Below are positions 1-5,685 of a stretch of DNA of 5,685 nucleotides, one piece after another; the first letter of the stretch is position 1, and every line of letters starts with the position of its first letter. The stretch lies in contig JPPB01000028.1 of assembly GCA_001483205.1 (NCBI GenBank), positions 1 to 5,685 of the forward strand. Direction: 5' to 3'. The DNA comes from an alpha proteobacterium 3107 (GTDB lineage Bacteria > Pseudomonadota > Alphaproteobacteria > Rhodobacterales > Rhodobacteraceae). Made by a program: the position numbers and the translations under genes. Below the pieces are notes generated by a model that did no database searches, was not told the DNA's origin, and was given only the letters and a program-made list of their open reading frames with translations.

Positions 1-39
1 GATAATCCGATCACAGCCCTGCCGCCGCTTTTCCGCTGA
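1..39 (+). CDS. Possible 3' end of a convergent gene (very tentative)
   Basis: The first plus-strand frame is open from the window edge and ends with TGA at 37-39, giving a tail DNPITALPPLFR. Its codons fit this GC-rich genome better than the competing minus-strand frame that starts with ATG at 53 and runs off the edge using AGG, TCT, GGA and TTA. If real, a neighbour would converge on the hut operon with about 200 bases between the stops. Thirteen codons are too few to identify a product, and the open frame may be chance. The next 60 bases of sequence to the left would settle it. Confidence 0.18.
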   Translation, partial: DNPITALPPLFR

Positions 40-129
40 AAAGACCTCTGCATGATGTCCGGGTCCGGTGGAGATATGGGCGACGGGTTTCACAACAGCG
101 GTGAGGGCAGCGCCCGGCCCGGCGGGTGC

Positions 130-160
130 AAAGCGCCCGCCAGGGGGCGGGGCGGGCGCT
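130..160 (-). terminator. Candidate Rho-independent terminator of the hut operon
   Basis: Read on the minus strand, AGCGCCCGCC (160-151) pairs perfectly with GGCGGGCGCT (141-132) across a 9-base loop. The transcript then continues UUUG, with the first U already in the stem. The 10-bp, almost all G-C stem lies about 80 bases past the hutU stop, where an operon terminator is expected. The U tract is short, so termination may be partial or may need Rho. The outer arms 106-116 and 153-163 (GGCAGCGCCCG and its complement) can form a competing 11-bp stem, and 121-129/133-141 a third, so the true fold is uncertain. Confidence 0.5.
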
Positions 161-176
161 GCCTGGTCTGGCGACC

Positions 177-193
177 GGGCGGGATGGGTTGGG
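177..193 (+). other. Canonical G-quadruplex motif
   Basis: The plus strand reads GGGCGGGATGGGTTGGG: four G3 tracts with loops of 1, 2 and 2 bases, a textbook intramolecular quadruplex pattern. Three further G runs (143-147, 149-152, 154-156) lie just to the left, giving seven runs within 51 bases. Because hut transcription uses the plus strand as template, the motif would form on the template strand, between the hutU stop and the terminator hairpin. The motif is certain as a pattern; whether it folds or matters is not known. Short-loop G3 motifs also arise by chance in GC-rich DNA. Confidence 0.6.
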
Positions 194-241
194 TGCCGAC
201 GCACCAATATGTCAGAGGTCTTTGGATTCAAAATCCGGGCG

Positions 242-1909
242 TCACACTATACCCGGCAAGTTCAACTTATGCCGTCGCGCGCAGTCACGGGCAACCTCAT
301 AGCCCGCATCCGCATGGCGCATCACCCCGGTTGCCGGATCATTCCACAGCACCCGCCCGATCCGCCGGGCCGCCTCTGCACTCCCGTCACAGCATATCAC
401 CACGCCCGCGTGCTGGCTGAACCCCATGCCGACCCCGCCGCCATGGTGCAGCGACACCCAGGTCGCCCCCGACGCGGTGTTCAGAAGCGCATTCAGCAGC
501 GGCCAGTCCGACACCGCATCCGAACCGTCGCGCATCCGTTCGGTCTCGCGGTTGGGGGAAGCGACGGAACCGCTGTCCAGATGGTCGCGCCCGATCACCA
601 CCGGCGCGCTGAGTTCACCCGTCCGCACCATCTCATTGAAGGCCAGCCCCAGCCGGTGACGGTCTCCCAGCCCCACCCAGCAGATGCGGGCGGGAAGGCC
701 CTGAAACGCGATGCGCCGGGCCGCCATGTCCAGCCAGGTGTGCAGATGCGCATTGTCGGGCAACAGTTCCTTCACCTTCGCGTCGGTCCTGCGGATGTCT
801 TCGGGATCACCTGACAGCGCCACCCAGCGGAACGGGCCGATCCCCCGGCAGAACAGGGGCCGCACATAGGCAGGCACGAAACCGGGAAAGGCAAAGGCAT
901 CTGCCAGCCCCTCATCGGCGGCCACCTGCCGGATGTTGTTGCCGTAATCGACGACCGGAACCCCCGCCTTGTGAAAATCGACCATCGCCGCCACCTGATT
1001 GCGCATCGAGGCCCGCGCTGCCTCTTCAACCGATTTCGGATCCTGGGTCCGGGTGCGTTTCCAGCGCTCTATCGTCCAGCCCTGCGGCAAATAGCCGTTC
1101 ACCGGATCATGGGCGCTGGTCTGGTCGGTGACAATATCCGGGCGCACGCCCCGGTCGAAAAGCGCCCGGAATATATCGGCGGCATTGCCCAGCAGGCCAA
1201 CCGATTTTGCCTCACCCGCCCCGGTCCAGCGCCCGATCATTTCAAGCGCTTCATCAAGGCTTTCGGTGGTTTCGTCCAGATAGCCGGTGCGCAGGCGGAA
1301 CGCTATGCTGTCGGGGTTGCACTCCACCGCCAGACAACAGGCCCCGGCCATCACCGCCGCCAGCGGCTGCGCGCCCCCCATGCCGCCAAGACCGCCGGTC
1401 AGTATCCAGCGCCCCTTCAGGTCGCCGCCGTAGTGCTGGCGGCCCGCCTCGGCAAAGGTCTCATAGGTGCCCTGAACAATCCCCTGACTGCCGATATAAA
1501 TCCACGATCCGGCGGTCATCTGGCCATACATCATCAGCCCCTTGCGGTCGAGATCACTAAAATGATCCCAGGTCGCCCAGTGGGGCACGAGGTTGGAATT
1601 GGCGATCAGCACACGGGGGGCGTCCGGGTGGGTGCGGAACACCCCCACCGGTTTGCCCGACTGCACCAGCAGGGTTTCGTCGGCCTCCAGTTCCCGCAGG
1701 CAGGCGACAATCCGGTCAAAGCACGACCAGTCCCGCGCCGCGCGCCCGATCCCGCCATAAACGACCAGTTCCTGAGGGTTTTCGGCCACATCCGGGTGCA
1801 GGTTGTTCATCAGCATCCGCAAGGGCGCTTCGGTCAGCCAGCTTTTGGCGGTGATCTGTGGTCCGGTGGGCGGCGTGATTGTCCGGTTCCGGTAGCGATG
1901 GGTGGTCAT
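242..1909 (-). CDS. hutU: Urocanate hydratase HutU
   Basis: Urocanase adds water to urocanate to give 4-imidazolone-5-propionate, the second pathway step, using a tightly bound NAD+ as electrophile rather than as a redox cofactor. The 555-residue product matches the family length. [11 protein letters not shown] lies at 51-61, and the glycine-rich [10 protein letters not shown] at 172-181 fits NAD+ binding. The urocanase signature [10 protein letters not shown] occurs at 402-411 with its conserved cysteine at 410, the same number as in the Pseudomonas putida enzyme. [15 protein letters not shown] near 488-502 is also typical. The ATG at 1909 overlaps the hutG stop as ATGA and has the best ribosome-binding site of the operon, AGAGG six bases upstream. 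It is the last hut gene; a terminator candidate begins about 80 bases after its TGA. No frameshift or missing motif was seen. Confidence 0.97.
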   Translation of the reverse strand: MTTHRYRNRTITPPTGPQITAKSWLTEAPLRMLMNNLHPDVAENPQELVVYGGIGRAARDWSCFDRIVACLRELEADETLLVQSGKPVGVFRTHPDAPRVLIANSNLVPHWATWDHFSDLDRKGLMMYGQMTAGSWIYIGSQGIVQGTYETFAEAGRQHYGGDLKGRWILTGGLGGMGGAQPLAAVMAGACCLAVECNPDSIAFRLRTGYLDETTESLDEALEMIGRWTGAGEAKSVGLLGNAADIFRALFDRGVRPDIVTDQTSAHDPVNGYLPQGWTIERWKRTRTQDPKSVEEAARASMRNQVAAMVDFHKAGVPVVDYGNNIRQVAADEGLADAFAFPGFVPAYVRPLFCRGIGPFRWVALSGDPEDIRRTDAKVKELLPDNAHLHTWLDMAARRIAFQGLPARICWVGLGDRHRLGLAFNEMVRTGELSAPVVIGRDHLDSGSVASPNRETERMRDGSDAVSDWPLLNALLNTASGATWVSLHHGGGVGMGFSQHAGVVICCDGSAEAARRIGRVLWNDPATGVMRHADAGYEVARDCARRHKLNLPGIV

Positions 1910-2709
1910 CGGGTGCCTCTGAGGGTCGGGGCCAGCGCGGCCAGGTCATTCAGGATCGTCGCCAGAAGGTCGCGCAGGCGCGCGGCCCTGTCGGCCTGCC
2001 ACGTCCAGGGGGGCCTTTCGGTCATATAGGCGGACTGAGCAATTTCCATCTGGAGTGCGTGTCGGCCCTGTTCCGGGTGCCCATAATGGCGGGGGGTCCA
2101 GCCGCCACGGAACCGCCCGTTCAGCACCGTGCTGTAACCGGGGTGGTCCGCACACCGAGCATGGACGAGGGCCTCAACCCCGGCTGCACAGGTCCGCCCG
2201 TTATTGGTGCCTATATTGAGGTCCGGCAGCCGCCCGGCGAACAGGAACGGCACCTGCCCCCGGATCGAATGGCAATCATAGAGGATCACCACCCCGTGGC
2301 GGGCCTCAACCCGCGCCACCTCTGCTTCAAGCGCCGCATGATACGGGCCGTGGAAGGCGCGCAATCGCGCCGCAATGTCCTCTGCGCCGGGCTCAAAGCC
2401 GTCCTGCCAGATCGGGCGGCCATCGAAATCGGTCAGCGGCACCAGCCCGGTGGTGTTCTGCCCCGGATAGAGGCTCTGCTGCGATGGCGGGCGGTTTGCG
2501 TCGATGACATAGCGGTTGAAGGTCGCCCGCACCGTCGTCGCGCCCTCAAGCAGCCCGGCATAGAGGTCATCCACATGCCAGTCGGTATCGCTGAGCAGAC
2601 AGCCATTGGCGTTAAGCCGCGCCCGGATGTCCTGTGGCACATGTGTGCCGGTGTGCGGCAGGCCCAGAATGACCGGCCCGTCGCCCTGAACAACCTCGAC
2701 CGGGGTCAT
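1906..2709 (-). CDS. hutG: N-formylglutamate deformylase HutG
   Basis: This enzyme hydrolyses N-formyl-L-glutamate to L-glutamate and formate, the last step of the five-step histidine pathway. The 267-residue product is the expected length. Family features are visible in order: PHTGTHVP at 18-25, [10 protein letters not shown] at 41-50, ANRPP at 71-75, YDCHSI at 144-149, DLNIGTNNG at 163-171, GGW at 202-204 and the acidic QMEIAQ at 220-225. The His, Asp and Glu residues in these motifs are likely metal ligands and catalytic residues, by family analogy. It is not related to the arginase-like formiminoglutamase that is also called HutG in some bacteria: the ureohydrolase Asp/His signatures are absent. 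The reading frame has 4-base ATGA overlaps with hutH upstream and hutU downstream, so its translation is probably coupled to theirs. The residues just upstream of ATG offer only a weak GGGG ribosome-binding match. Confidence 0.94.
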   Translation of the reverse strand: MTPVEVVQGDGPVILGLPHTGTHVPQDIRARLNANGCLLSDTDWHVDDLYAGLLEGATTVRATFNRYVIDANRPPSQQSLYPGQNTTGLVPLTDFDGRPIWQDGFEPGAEDIAARLRAFHGPYHAALEAEVARVEARHGVVILYDCHSIRGQVPFLFAGRLPDLNIGTNNGRTCAAGVEALVHARCADHPGYSTVLNGRFRGGWTPRHYGHPEQGRHALQMEIAQSAYMTERPPWTWQADRAARLRDLLATILNDLAALAPTLRGTR

Positions 2710-4241
2710 GGCGCAAACCCCGGCAGGACGGTCTGATCAACGGCGGCAGCCAGGTCACCGCCAAGCGCAAGCCCCCCCGCACGGGCCAGTTCCGGCGCAA
2801 GAAAGCGGTCATCGGCAAGGGCCGGAATATCCGCGCGTATTCTGGCAAGCACGGCCTGTAAGGGGGCCGAGCTTTTCAGAGGCCCGCGCAACTCAACCCC
2901 CTGCGCGGCGACAATCGCCTCAATCCCGATAATCCCGGCCAGATTCCCGGTCATGGTCAGAAGCCGCCTCGCACCGTGACAGGCCATCGACACATGGTCC
3001 TCCTGATTGGCCGAAGTCGGCGTCGAATCAATACTGGCCGGGTGCGCCAACTGCTTGTTTTCGCTCATCAGGGCGGCAGAGGTCACTTCGGCAATCATCA
3101 GGCCGGAATTAAGGCCCGGCCTTGGGGTCAGGAACGGCGGCAAGCCAAAGCTCAGCGCCGGATCAACCAAAAGCGCAATCCGCCGCTGGCTGATCGCGCC
3201 AATCTCGGCGATGGCCAGCGCAATCTGATCGGCGGCAAAGGCAACGGGTTCCGCATGGAAATTGCCGCCCGACACGATTGCACCATCGGCCAGAACCAGC
3301 GGGTTGTCGGTGACGGCGTTTGCCTCTGCCGCCAGAGTTGCGGCGGCGAACCGCAACAGGTCAAGACACGCCCCCATCACCTGCGGCTGACAGCGGATGC
3401 AATAGGGATCCTGCACACGCTCGTCGCCCTCTCGGTGACTGTCACGGATTTCCGAACCATAGAGCAGGTGGCGCAGGGCGCGGGCGGTGTCGATCTGCCC
3501 TTGATGGCCGCGCAACAGGTGGATGTCATCGCGAAACGGGGCAGAGCTGCCCATGGCGGCATCGGTGGACAAGGCCCCGGTGACCAGCCCCGCGCGCAAC
3601 AGACCCATGGCCCGGAACAACCCGGCCAGTGCCAGCGCGCAAGAGGTCTGGGTGCCGTTGATCAGCGCCAGCCCTTCCTTGGCGGTCAGCTCCAGCGGCG
3701 CAAGCCCCGCCTTCGCCAGCGCTGCGGTGGCAGGCATCGGGCGGGCGTGCAGGAACGCCTCTCCCTCTCCGATCATCACCGCCGCCATATGGGCCAGAGG
3801 TGCCAGATCGCCCGACGCCCCGACAGACCCCTGTGACGGCACCACCGGAATCACCCCCCGCGCCAGCATCTGTTCGATCATCCCGACAAGGACCGGCCTG
3901 ACCCCGGATGCGCCGCGTCCCAGAGAGATCAGCTTCAGCGACATCATCAGCCGCACGATGTCCTGCGACAGCGGTTCACCCACCCCGCAGCTATGGCTCA
4001 GGATCAGGTTGCGCTGCAACGTCGCCACATCATCGGGGGCGATACGGATGGTGGCGAGCTTGCCGAACCCGGTGTTGACACCGTAAACGGGGGCGTCCCC
4101 GGCGGCGATGGCGGCGATACGCTCTGCCGCCCTGTCAAGGGCAGGGGCAGAGGCCGGATCAAGCGCCGCCACTGTCCCGTTCCGGTAAATGTCCTCGAGT
4201 GCCTCCGGCGGGACACTGCCCGGCGTCAAAATCAGTGTCAT
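2706..4241 (-). CDS. hutH: Histidine ammonia-lyase HutH
   Basis: HutH removes ammonia from L-histidine to give trans-urocanate, the committing step of the pathway; it acts in the cytoplasm and is a homotetramer in the family. The product is 511 residues, the typical size. The MIO prosthetic group should form from Ala142-Ser143-Gly144 within [12 protein letters not shown]. Other active-site residues sit at the positions known from the Pseudomonas putida enzyme: Tyr53 (YGVNTGFG), Asn195 (LINGTQ), Tyr280 and Arg283 (PYCIRCQPQ), and Glu414 (ANQEDHVS). The same frame is open upstream to 4508, but the extra 89 residues overlap hutI and look like a shadow of it. ATG at 4241 matches the family N-terminus (MTLILTPG) and forms an ATGA overlap with the hutI stop. 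A GGGGA stretch about 11-15 bases upstream may help ribosome binding. Its own stop overlaps the hutG start in the same way. Confidence 0.97.
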   Translation of the reverse strand: MTLILTPGSVPPEALEDIYRNGTVAALDPASAPALDRAAERIAAIAAGDAPVYGVNTGFGKLATIRIAPDDVATLQRNLILSHSCGVGEPLSQDIVRLMMSLKLISLGRGASGVRPVLVGMIEQMLARGVIPVVPSQGSVGASGDLAPLAHMAAVMIGEGEAFLHARPMPATAALAKAGLAPLELTAKEGLALINGTQTSCALALAGLFRAMGLLRAGLVTGALSTDAAMGSSAPFRDDIHLLRGHQGQIDTARALRHLLYGSEIRDSHREGDERVQDPYCIRCQPQVMGACLDLLRFAAATLAAEANAVTDNPLVLADGAIVSGGNFHAEPVAFAADQIALAIAEIGAISQRRIALLVDPALSFGLPPFLTPRPGLNSGLMIAEVTSAALMSENKQLAHPASIDSTPTSANQEDHVSMACHGARRLLTMTGNLAGIIGIEAIVAAQGVELRGPLKSSAPLQAVLARIRADIPALADDRFLAPELARAGGLALGGDLAAAVDQTVLPGFAP

Positions 4242-5440
4242 GTCACCGCCCGTCCCCTGAAATACCGCCGCCACAACGGGTTGAAACCAAGGCGGTTGAT
4301 CAGCCCGGCGGGGCTGGTCGCCTGCCAGACGACCACATCCGCCGACCGGCCTGCCTCTAGCGTCCCGGTCTCGCCCTCCAGCCCAAGCGCCTGCGCCGCG
4401 GCAAAGGTGGTGGCGGTAAGGCATTCCGGCACAGTCAGGCCGAAAAGCGTCGCCCCCATATTCATCGCCAACAGAAGGGATGTCATCGGCGAACTGCCCG
4501 GATTGCAATCGGTTGCCAGGGCGATAGTCGCGCCCGCCCGCCGCAATGCCTCAACCGGGGGGTGTTGCGTCTCGCGCAGGGTATAGAACGCCCCCGGCAG
4601 CAATACGGCAACGGTCCCGGCGCGGGCCATAATTTCGGCGTCCGCCGCGCTCAGATATTCCAGATGATCCGCAGACAGGGCGTTGTAGCGCGCCGCCAAT
4701 GCCGCCCCACCGAGGTCTGAAAACTGCTCGGCATGGAGCTTGACCGGCAGCCCGAGGGCAACGGCCCGGTCGAAAACCTGCGCGATTTCCGGCGGTGAAA
4801 AGGCGATGCCCTCGCAAAATCCGTCCACCGCGTCGGCCAGACCCTCCGCATGAGCCTGCTCCAGCCCCGGCAGAACCACCTCATCCAGATACCCCTGCCG
4901 GTTCTGCCGATAGCGGGGGGGCACGGCATGAGCGGCCAGATAGCTTGTCCTGATGCGCACCGGGCGCACCCGTTCCAGCGCGCGGGCGGCGCGCAGCATA
5001 TTCAGCTCGCCCTCGATAGTCAGCCCGTAGCCGGATTTGACCTCGACCGTCCCGACCCCTTCGGCCAGCAGGTGATCAAGCCGGGGCAGCGCCGTCTCGA
5101 CCAGCTCATCGACAGACAGGGCGTTGGTGGCCGAAACGGTCGCGGCAATGCCGCCGCCTGCGCGCGCAATCTGTTCATAGCTTTGCCCTTCCAGACGCCG
5201 CCGGAACTCGTCCGAGCGCTCGCCGCCATAAACGATATGGGTGTGACAGTCGATCAGGGCCGGGGACAGCAGACGCCCGGCGCAATCGACGACCTCGTGA
5301 TCCGGGGAAAGCTCATCCGCCGCGACCGCGCCCACATGGGCGATCCTGCCGTCATGCAGCAATACACCGGCCCGTGGCGGCAGGTTGGCAGCCCCCGCCC
5401 CGGCAAGCGTTGCATTGATCAGAGCCGTCGGCCTGTGCAT
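4238..5440 (-). CDS. hutI: Imidazolonepropionase HutI
   Basis: HutI hydrolyses 4-imidazolone-5-propionate to N-formimino-L-glutamate, the third step of histidine degradation, in the cytoplasm. The 400-residue product has the usual length for this amidohydrolase-superfamily enzyme. The first metal-binding motif, DCHTH, gives His66 and His68. The substrate-binding segment KSGYGL follows at 135-140. HAEQ at 236-239 supplies a third His and a Glu, His259 lies in ADHLEY, and Asp311 in [10 protein letters not shown] is the fourth metal ligand. I chose ATG at 5440 because the family-like sequence (ALINATLAG) begins just after it and a G-run lies about 9 bases upstream. An in-frame ATG at 5476 would add 12 His-rich residues. 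The frame is open up to an ATG at 5554, but that start would lie upstream of the candidate promoter. It is the first hut gene in the window and its TGA overlaps the hutH start by 4 bases. Identity is firm; the start is less so. Confidence 0.95.
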   Translation of the reverse strand: MHRPTALINATLAGAGAANLPPRAGVLLHDGRIAHVGAVAADELSPDHEVVDCAGRLLSPALIDCHTHIVYGGERSDEFRRRLEGQSYEQIARAGGGIAATVSATNALSVDELVETALPRLDHLLAEGVGTVEVKSGYGLTIEGELNMLRAARALERVRPVRIRTSYLAAHAVPPRYRQNRQGYLDEVVLPGLEQAHAEGLADAVDGFCEGIAFSPPEIAQVFDRAVALGLPVKLHAEQFSDLGGAALAARYNALSADHLEYLSAADAEIMARAGTVAVLLPGAFYTLRETQHPPVEALRRAGATIALATDCNPGSSPMTSLLLAMNMGATLFGLTVPECLTATTFAAAQALGLEGETGTLEAGRSADVVVWQATSPAGLINRLGFNPLWRRYFRGRAVT

Positions 5441-5501
5441 GGCAAAGTGCCCCCCCGTGTGTATGGGCGTGTGCATGGGGTGGTTCGGATTCACCCGGTT
5501 T

Positions 5502-5530
5502 GTTGTATGGATGAATGAATGCAGGCACAA
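5502..5530 (-). promoter_or_regulatory. Candidate sigma-70-like promoter for the hut operon
   Basis: On the minus strand, TTGTGC (5530-5525) lies exactly 17 bases before TACAAC (5507-5502). The -35 match is the conserved TTG only, preceded by C as is common in alphaproteobacteria; the -10 box matches TATAAT at four of six bases. Transcription would begin near 5495, leaving a leader of about 55 bases before ATG 5440, or about 20 before ATG 5476. The nearby TATAAG at 5582-5577 lacks a suitably spaced -35 box. The call rests on pattern matching alone, and the operon may instead be read from a promoter beyond the right edge. Confidence 0.33.
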
Positions 5531-5607
5531 GCATTCGGATGCGCCGCAGACCATGCGCCCCCTGCCCCCGCCCCCACTTATAGCGTGACAAGGCCGCGTC
5601 CGGCCCG

Positions 5608-5637
5608 CACGGGTGGGCGCGAACGCGCCGCCCCGTG
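5608..5637. repeat. Nested GC-rich hairpin upstream of hutI
   Basis: CACGGG (5608-5613) pairs with CCCGTG (5632-5637), and inside it GGCGCG (5616-5621) pairs with CGCGCC (5624-5629), separated by a 2-by-2 internal loop and closed by a two-base AA loop. No T tract follows on either strand, so it is not a classic intrinsic terminator. It may help end transcription from a gene beyond the right edge, or be a repeat element. Confidence 0.45.
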
Positions 5638-5657
5638 GGGGGGTGAGGCCCGTCTCG

Positions 5658-5680
5658 GAAACGGTCCGGTGGACCGTTTC
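5658..5680. repeat. Perfect palindrome, REP-like, at the right edge
   Basis: GAAACGGTCC (5658-5667) and GGACCGTTTC (5671-5680) are exact reverse complements with a three-base GGT centre. The 10-bp perfect arms in an intergenic setting resemble short dispersed palindromic repeats of GC-rich proteobacterial genomes. No T tract follows on either strand. The central 11 bases GGTCCGGTGGA recur at 62-72 on the other side of the operon, without the second arm. Its repeat nature cannot be shown from one full copy. Confidence 0.5.
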
Positions 5681-5685
5681 AGGGC

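Larger units (their letters stand above)
40..223. repeat. 11-bp inverted repeat enclosing the structured post-hutU region
   Basis: AAAGACCTCTG at 40-50 is the exact reverse complement of CAGAGGTCTTT at 213-223. Allowing one inserted base, weaker similarity continues inward (CATGATG against CATATTG). The 162 bases between the arms hold the terminator-like hairpin, the G-quadruplex motif and two perfect small hairpins. In a minus-strand transcript the arms would close a multi-branched structure whose 3' arm is followed directly by a further U (UCUUUUC). No clear target-site duplication flanks the arms. It could be a structured 3' untranslated region, a small RNA, a miniature element remnant, or coincidence. 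Confidence 0.35.
1..241. other. Intergenic region downstream of hutU
   Basis: No convincing complete gene lies here. The stretch is very GC-rich and unusually full of small inverted repeats. It holds a terminator-like hairpin (130-160), a G-quadruplex motif (177-193), hairpins with stems 192-196/201-205 and 165-168/173-176, and a 6-bp stem CTTTTC/GAAAAG at 28-33/38-43 that covers the possible convergent stop codon. An 11-bp inverted repeat (40-50 and 213-223) encloses most of these. Long plus-strand frames that begin here run into hutU antisense and are not believed to be genes. Confidence 0.7.
5441..5685. other. Upstream region and leader of hutI
   Basis: No gene is supported here. From the hutI start rightwards it contains an ACAC-rich leader with an imperfect 12-base tandem repeat (5456-5467 and 5468-5479, 11 of 12 identical), a candidate promoter (5502-5530), a nested GC-rich hairpin (5608-5637) and a perfect palindrome at the edge (5658-5680). 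A minus-strand frame is open from the right edge to TAA at 5578-5580, but its 35 Arg- and Pro-rich residues use rare codons such as AGA, GGA and CTA and look non-coding. No clear operator for a HutC-type repressor was recognised. Confidence 0.65.

Noticed and set aside
1..53. Minus-strand open frame from ATG 53 running off the left edge (MQRSFQRKSGG...)
   Set aside because: It has no convincing ribosome-binding site and uses several codons rare in this genome (AGG, TCT, GGA, TTA) within 17 positions.
210..240. tRNA-like 3' end (GGATTCAAAATCC resembling a T-arm)
   Set aside because: There is no acceptor stem, D-arm or anticodon arm at the right spacing; it is only a 5-bp stem with a 3-base loop.
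68..2736. Long plus-strand open frames at 68-814, 971-2029 and 1879-2736
   Set aside because: They lie antisense to hutU and hutG, are rich in Arg, Pro, Gly and His, show no recognisable domains, and are what high-GC coding DNA produces on its opposite strand.
4242..4508. 89-residue N-terminal extension of HutH
   Set aside because: It overlaps the hutI coding sequence in another frame, does not resemble the ammonia-lyase family, and the ATG at 4241 gives the expected length, motif numbering and ATGA junction.
2976..4586. Plus-strand open frames at 2976-3836, 3523-4086 and 3993-4586
   Set aside because: They are antisense to hutH and the end of hutI, whose protein motifs are intact; the antisense translations are low in recognisable content.
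5441..5554. 38-residue N-terminal extension of HutI from ATG 5554
   Set aside because: That start would lie before the candidate promoter, and the added residues are not amidohydrolase-like. ATG 5440 gives the normal family length; ATG 5476 remains a minor possibility.
5578..5685. Minus-strand open frame from the right edge to TAA at 5578-5580, as a possible end of an upstream gene
   Set aside because: The 35 residues are dominated by Arg, Pro, Ala and Gly, include rare codons, and are built from the palindrome and hairpin sequences; no family tail is recognisable.
1..5685. CRISPR array, insertion sequence, prophage or defence genes
   Set aside because: No regularly spaced repeats, transposase motifs, integrase motifs or phage-like proteins were seen; the coding part is fully explained by four hut genes.

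Overview
The window carries the core of a histidine utilisation (hut) operon, all on the minus strand. In the direction of transcription the order is hutI (imidazolonepropionase), hutH (histidine ammonia-lyase), hutG (N-formylglutamate deformylase), hutU (urocanate hydratase). All four genes are complete and look intact: lengths match the families and every catalytic motif I could place is present. The high GC content (judged by eye at about two thirds), codon choice, gene order and protein sequences suggest an alphaproteobacterium, most likely of the Rhodobacteraceae. This taxonomic call is an inference, not a database result.

Layout: bases 1-241 lie downstream of hutU. They hold a candidate Rho-independent terminator for the operon, a perfect G-quadruplex motif on the opposite strand, and several small hairpins, all enclosed by an 11-bp inverted repeat. 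Bases 242-5440 are packed coding sequence, with the three gene junctions each being the same 4-base ATGA overlap. Bases 5441-5685 are the leader and upstream region of hutI. They contain a plausible sigma-70-like promoter, a nested GC-rich hairpin, and at the right edge a perfect 10-bp-arm palindrome resembling the short dispersed palindromes of GC-rich genomes.

How the genes work together: HutH deaminates L-histidine to urocanate, HutU hydrates urocanate to imidazolonepropionate, and HutI opens that ring to N-formimino-L-glutamate. HutG here is the N-formylglutamate amidohydrolase type, not the arginase-like formiminoglutamase. The pathway should therefore also need a formiminoglutamate deiminase (HutF), giving glutamate, formate and two ammonia. 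Neither hutF nor a hutC-type regulator lies in the window; beyond the right edge is the natural place to look.

This is mainly a well-known catabolic operon. I found no undescribed protein system. The least explained sequence is in the two flanks, especially the densely structured 184-bp stretch after hutU.
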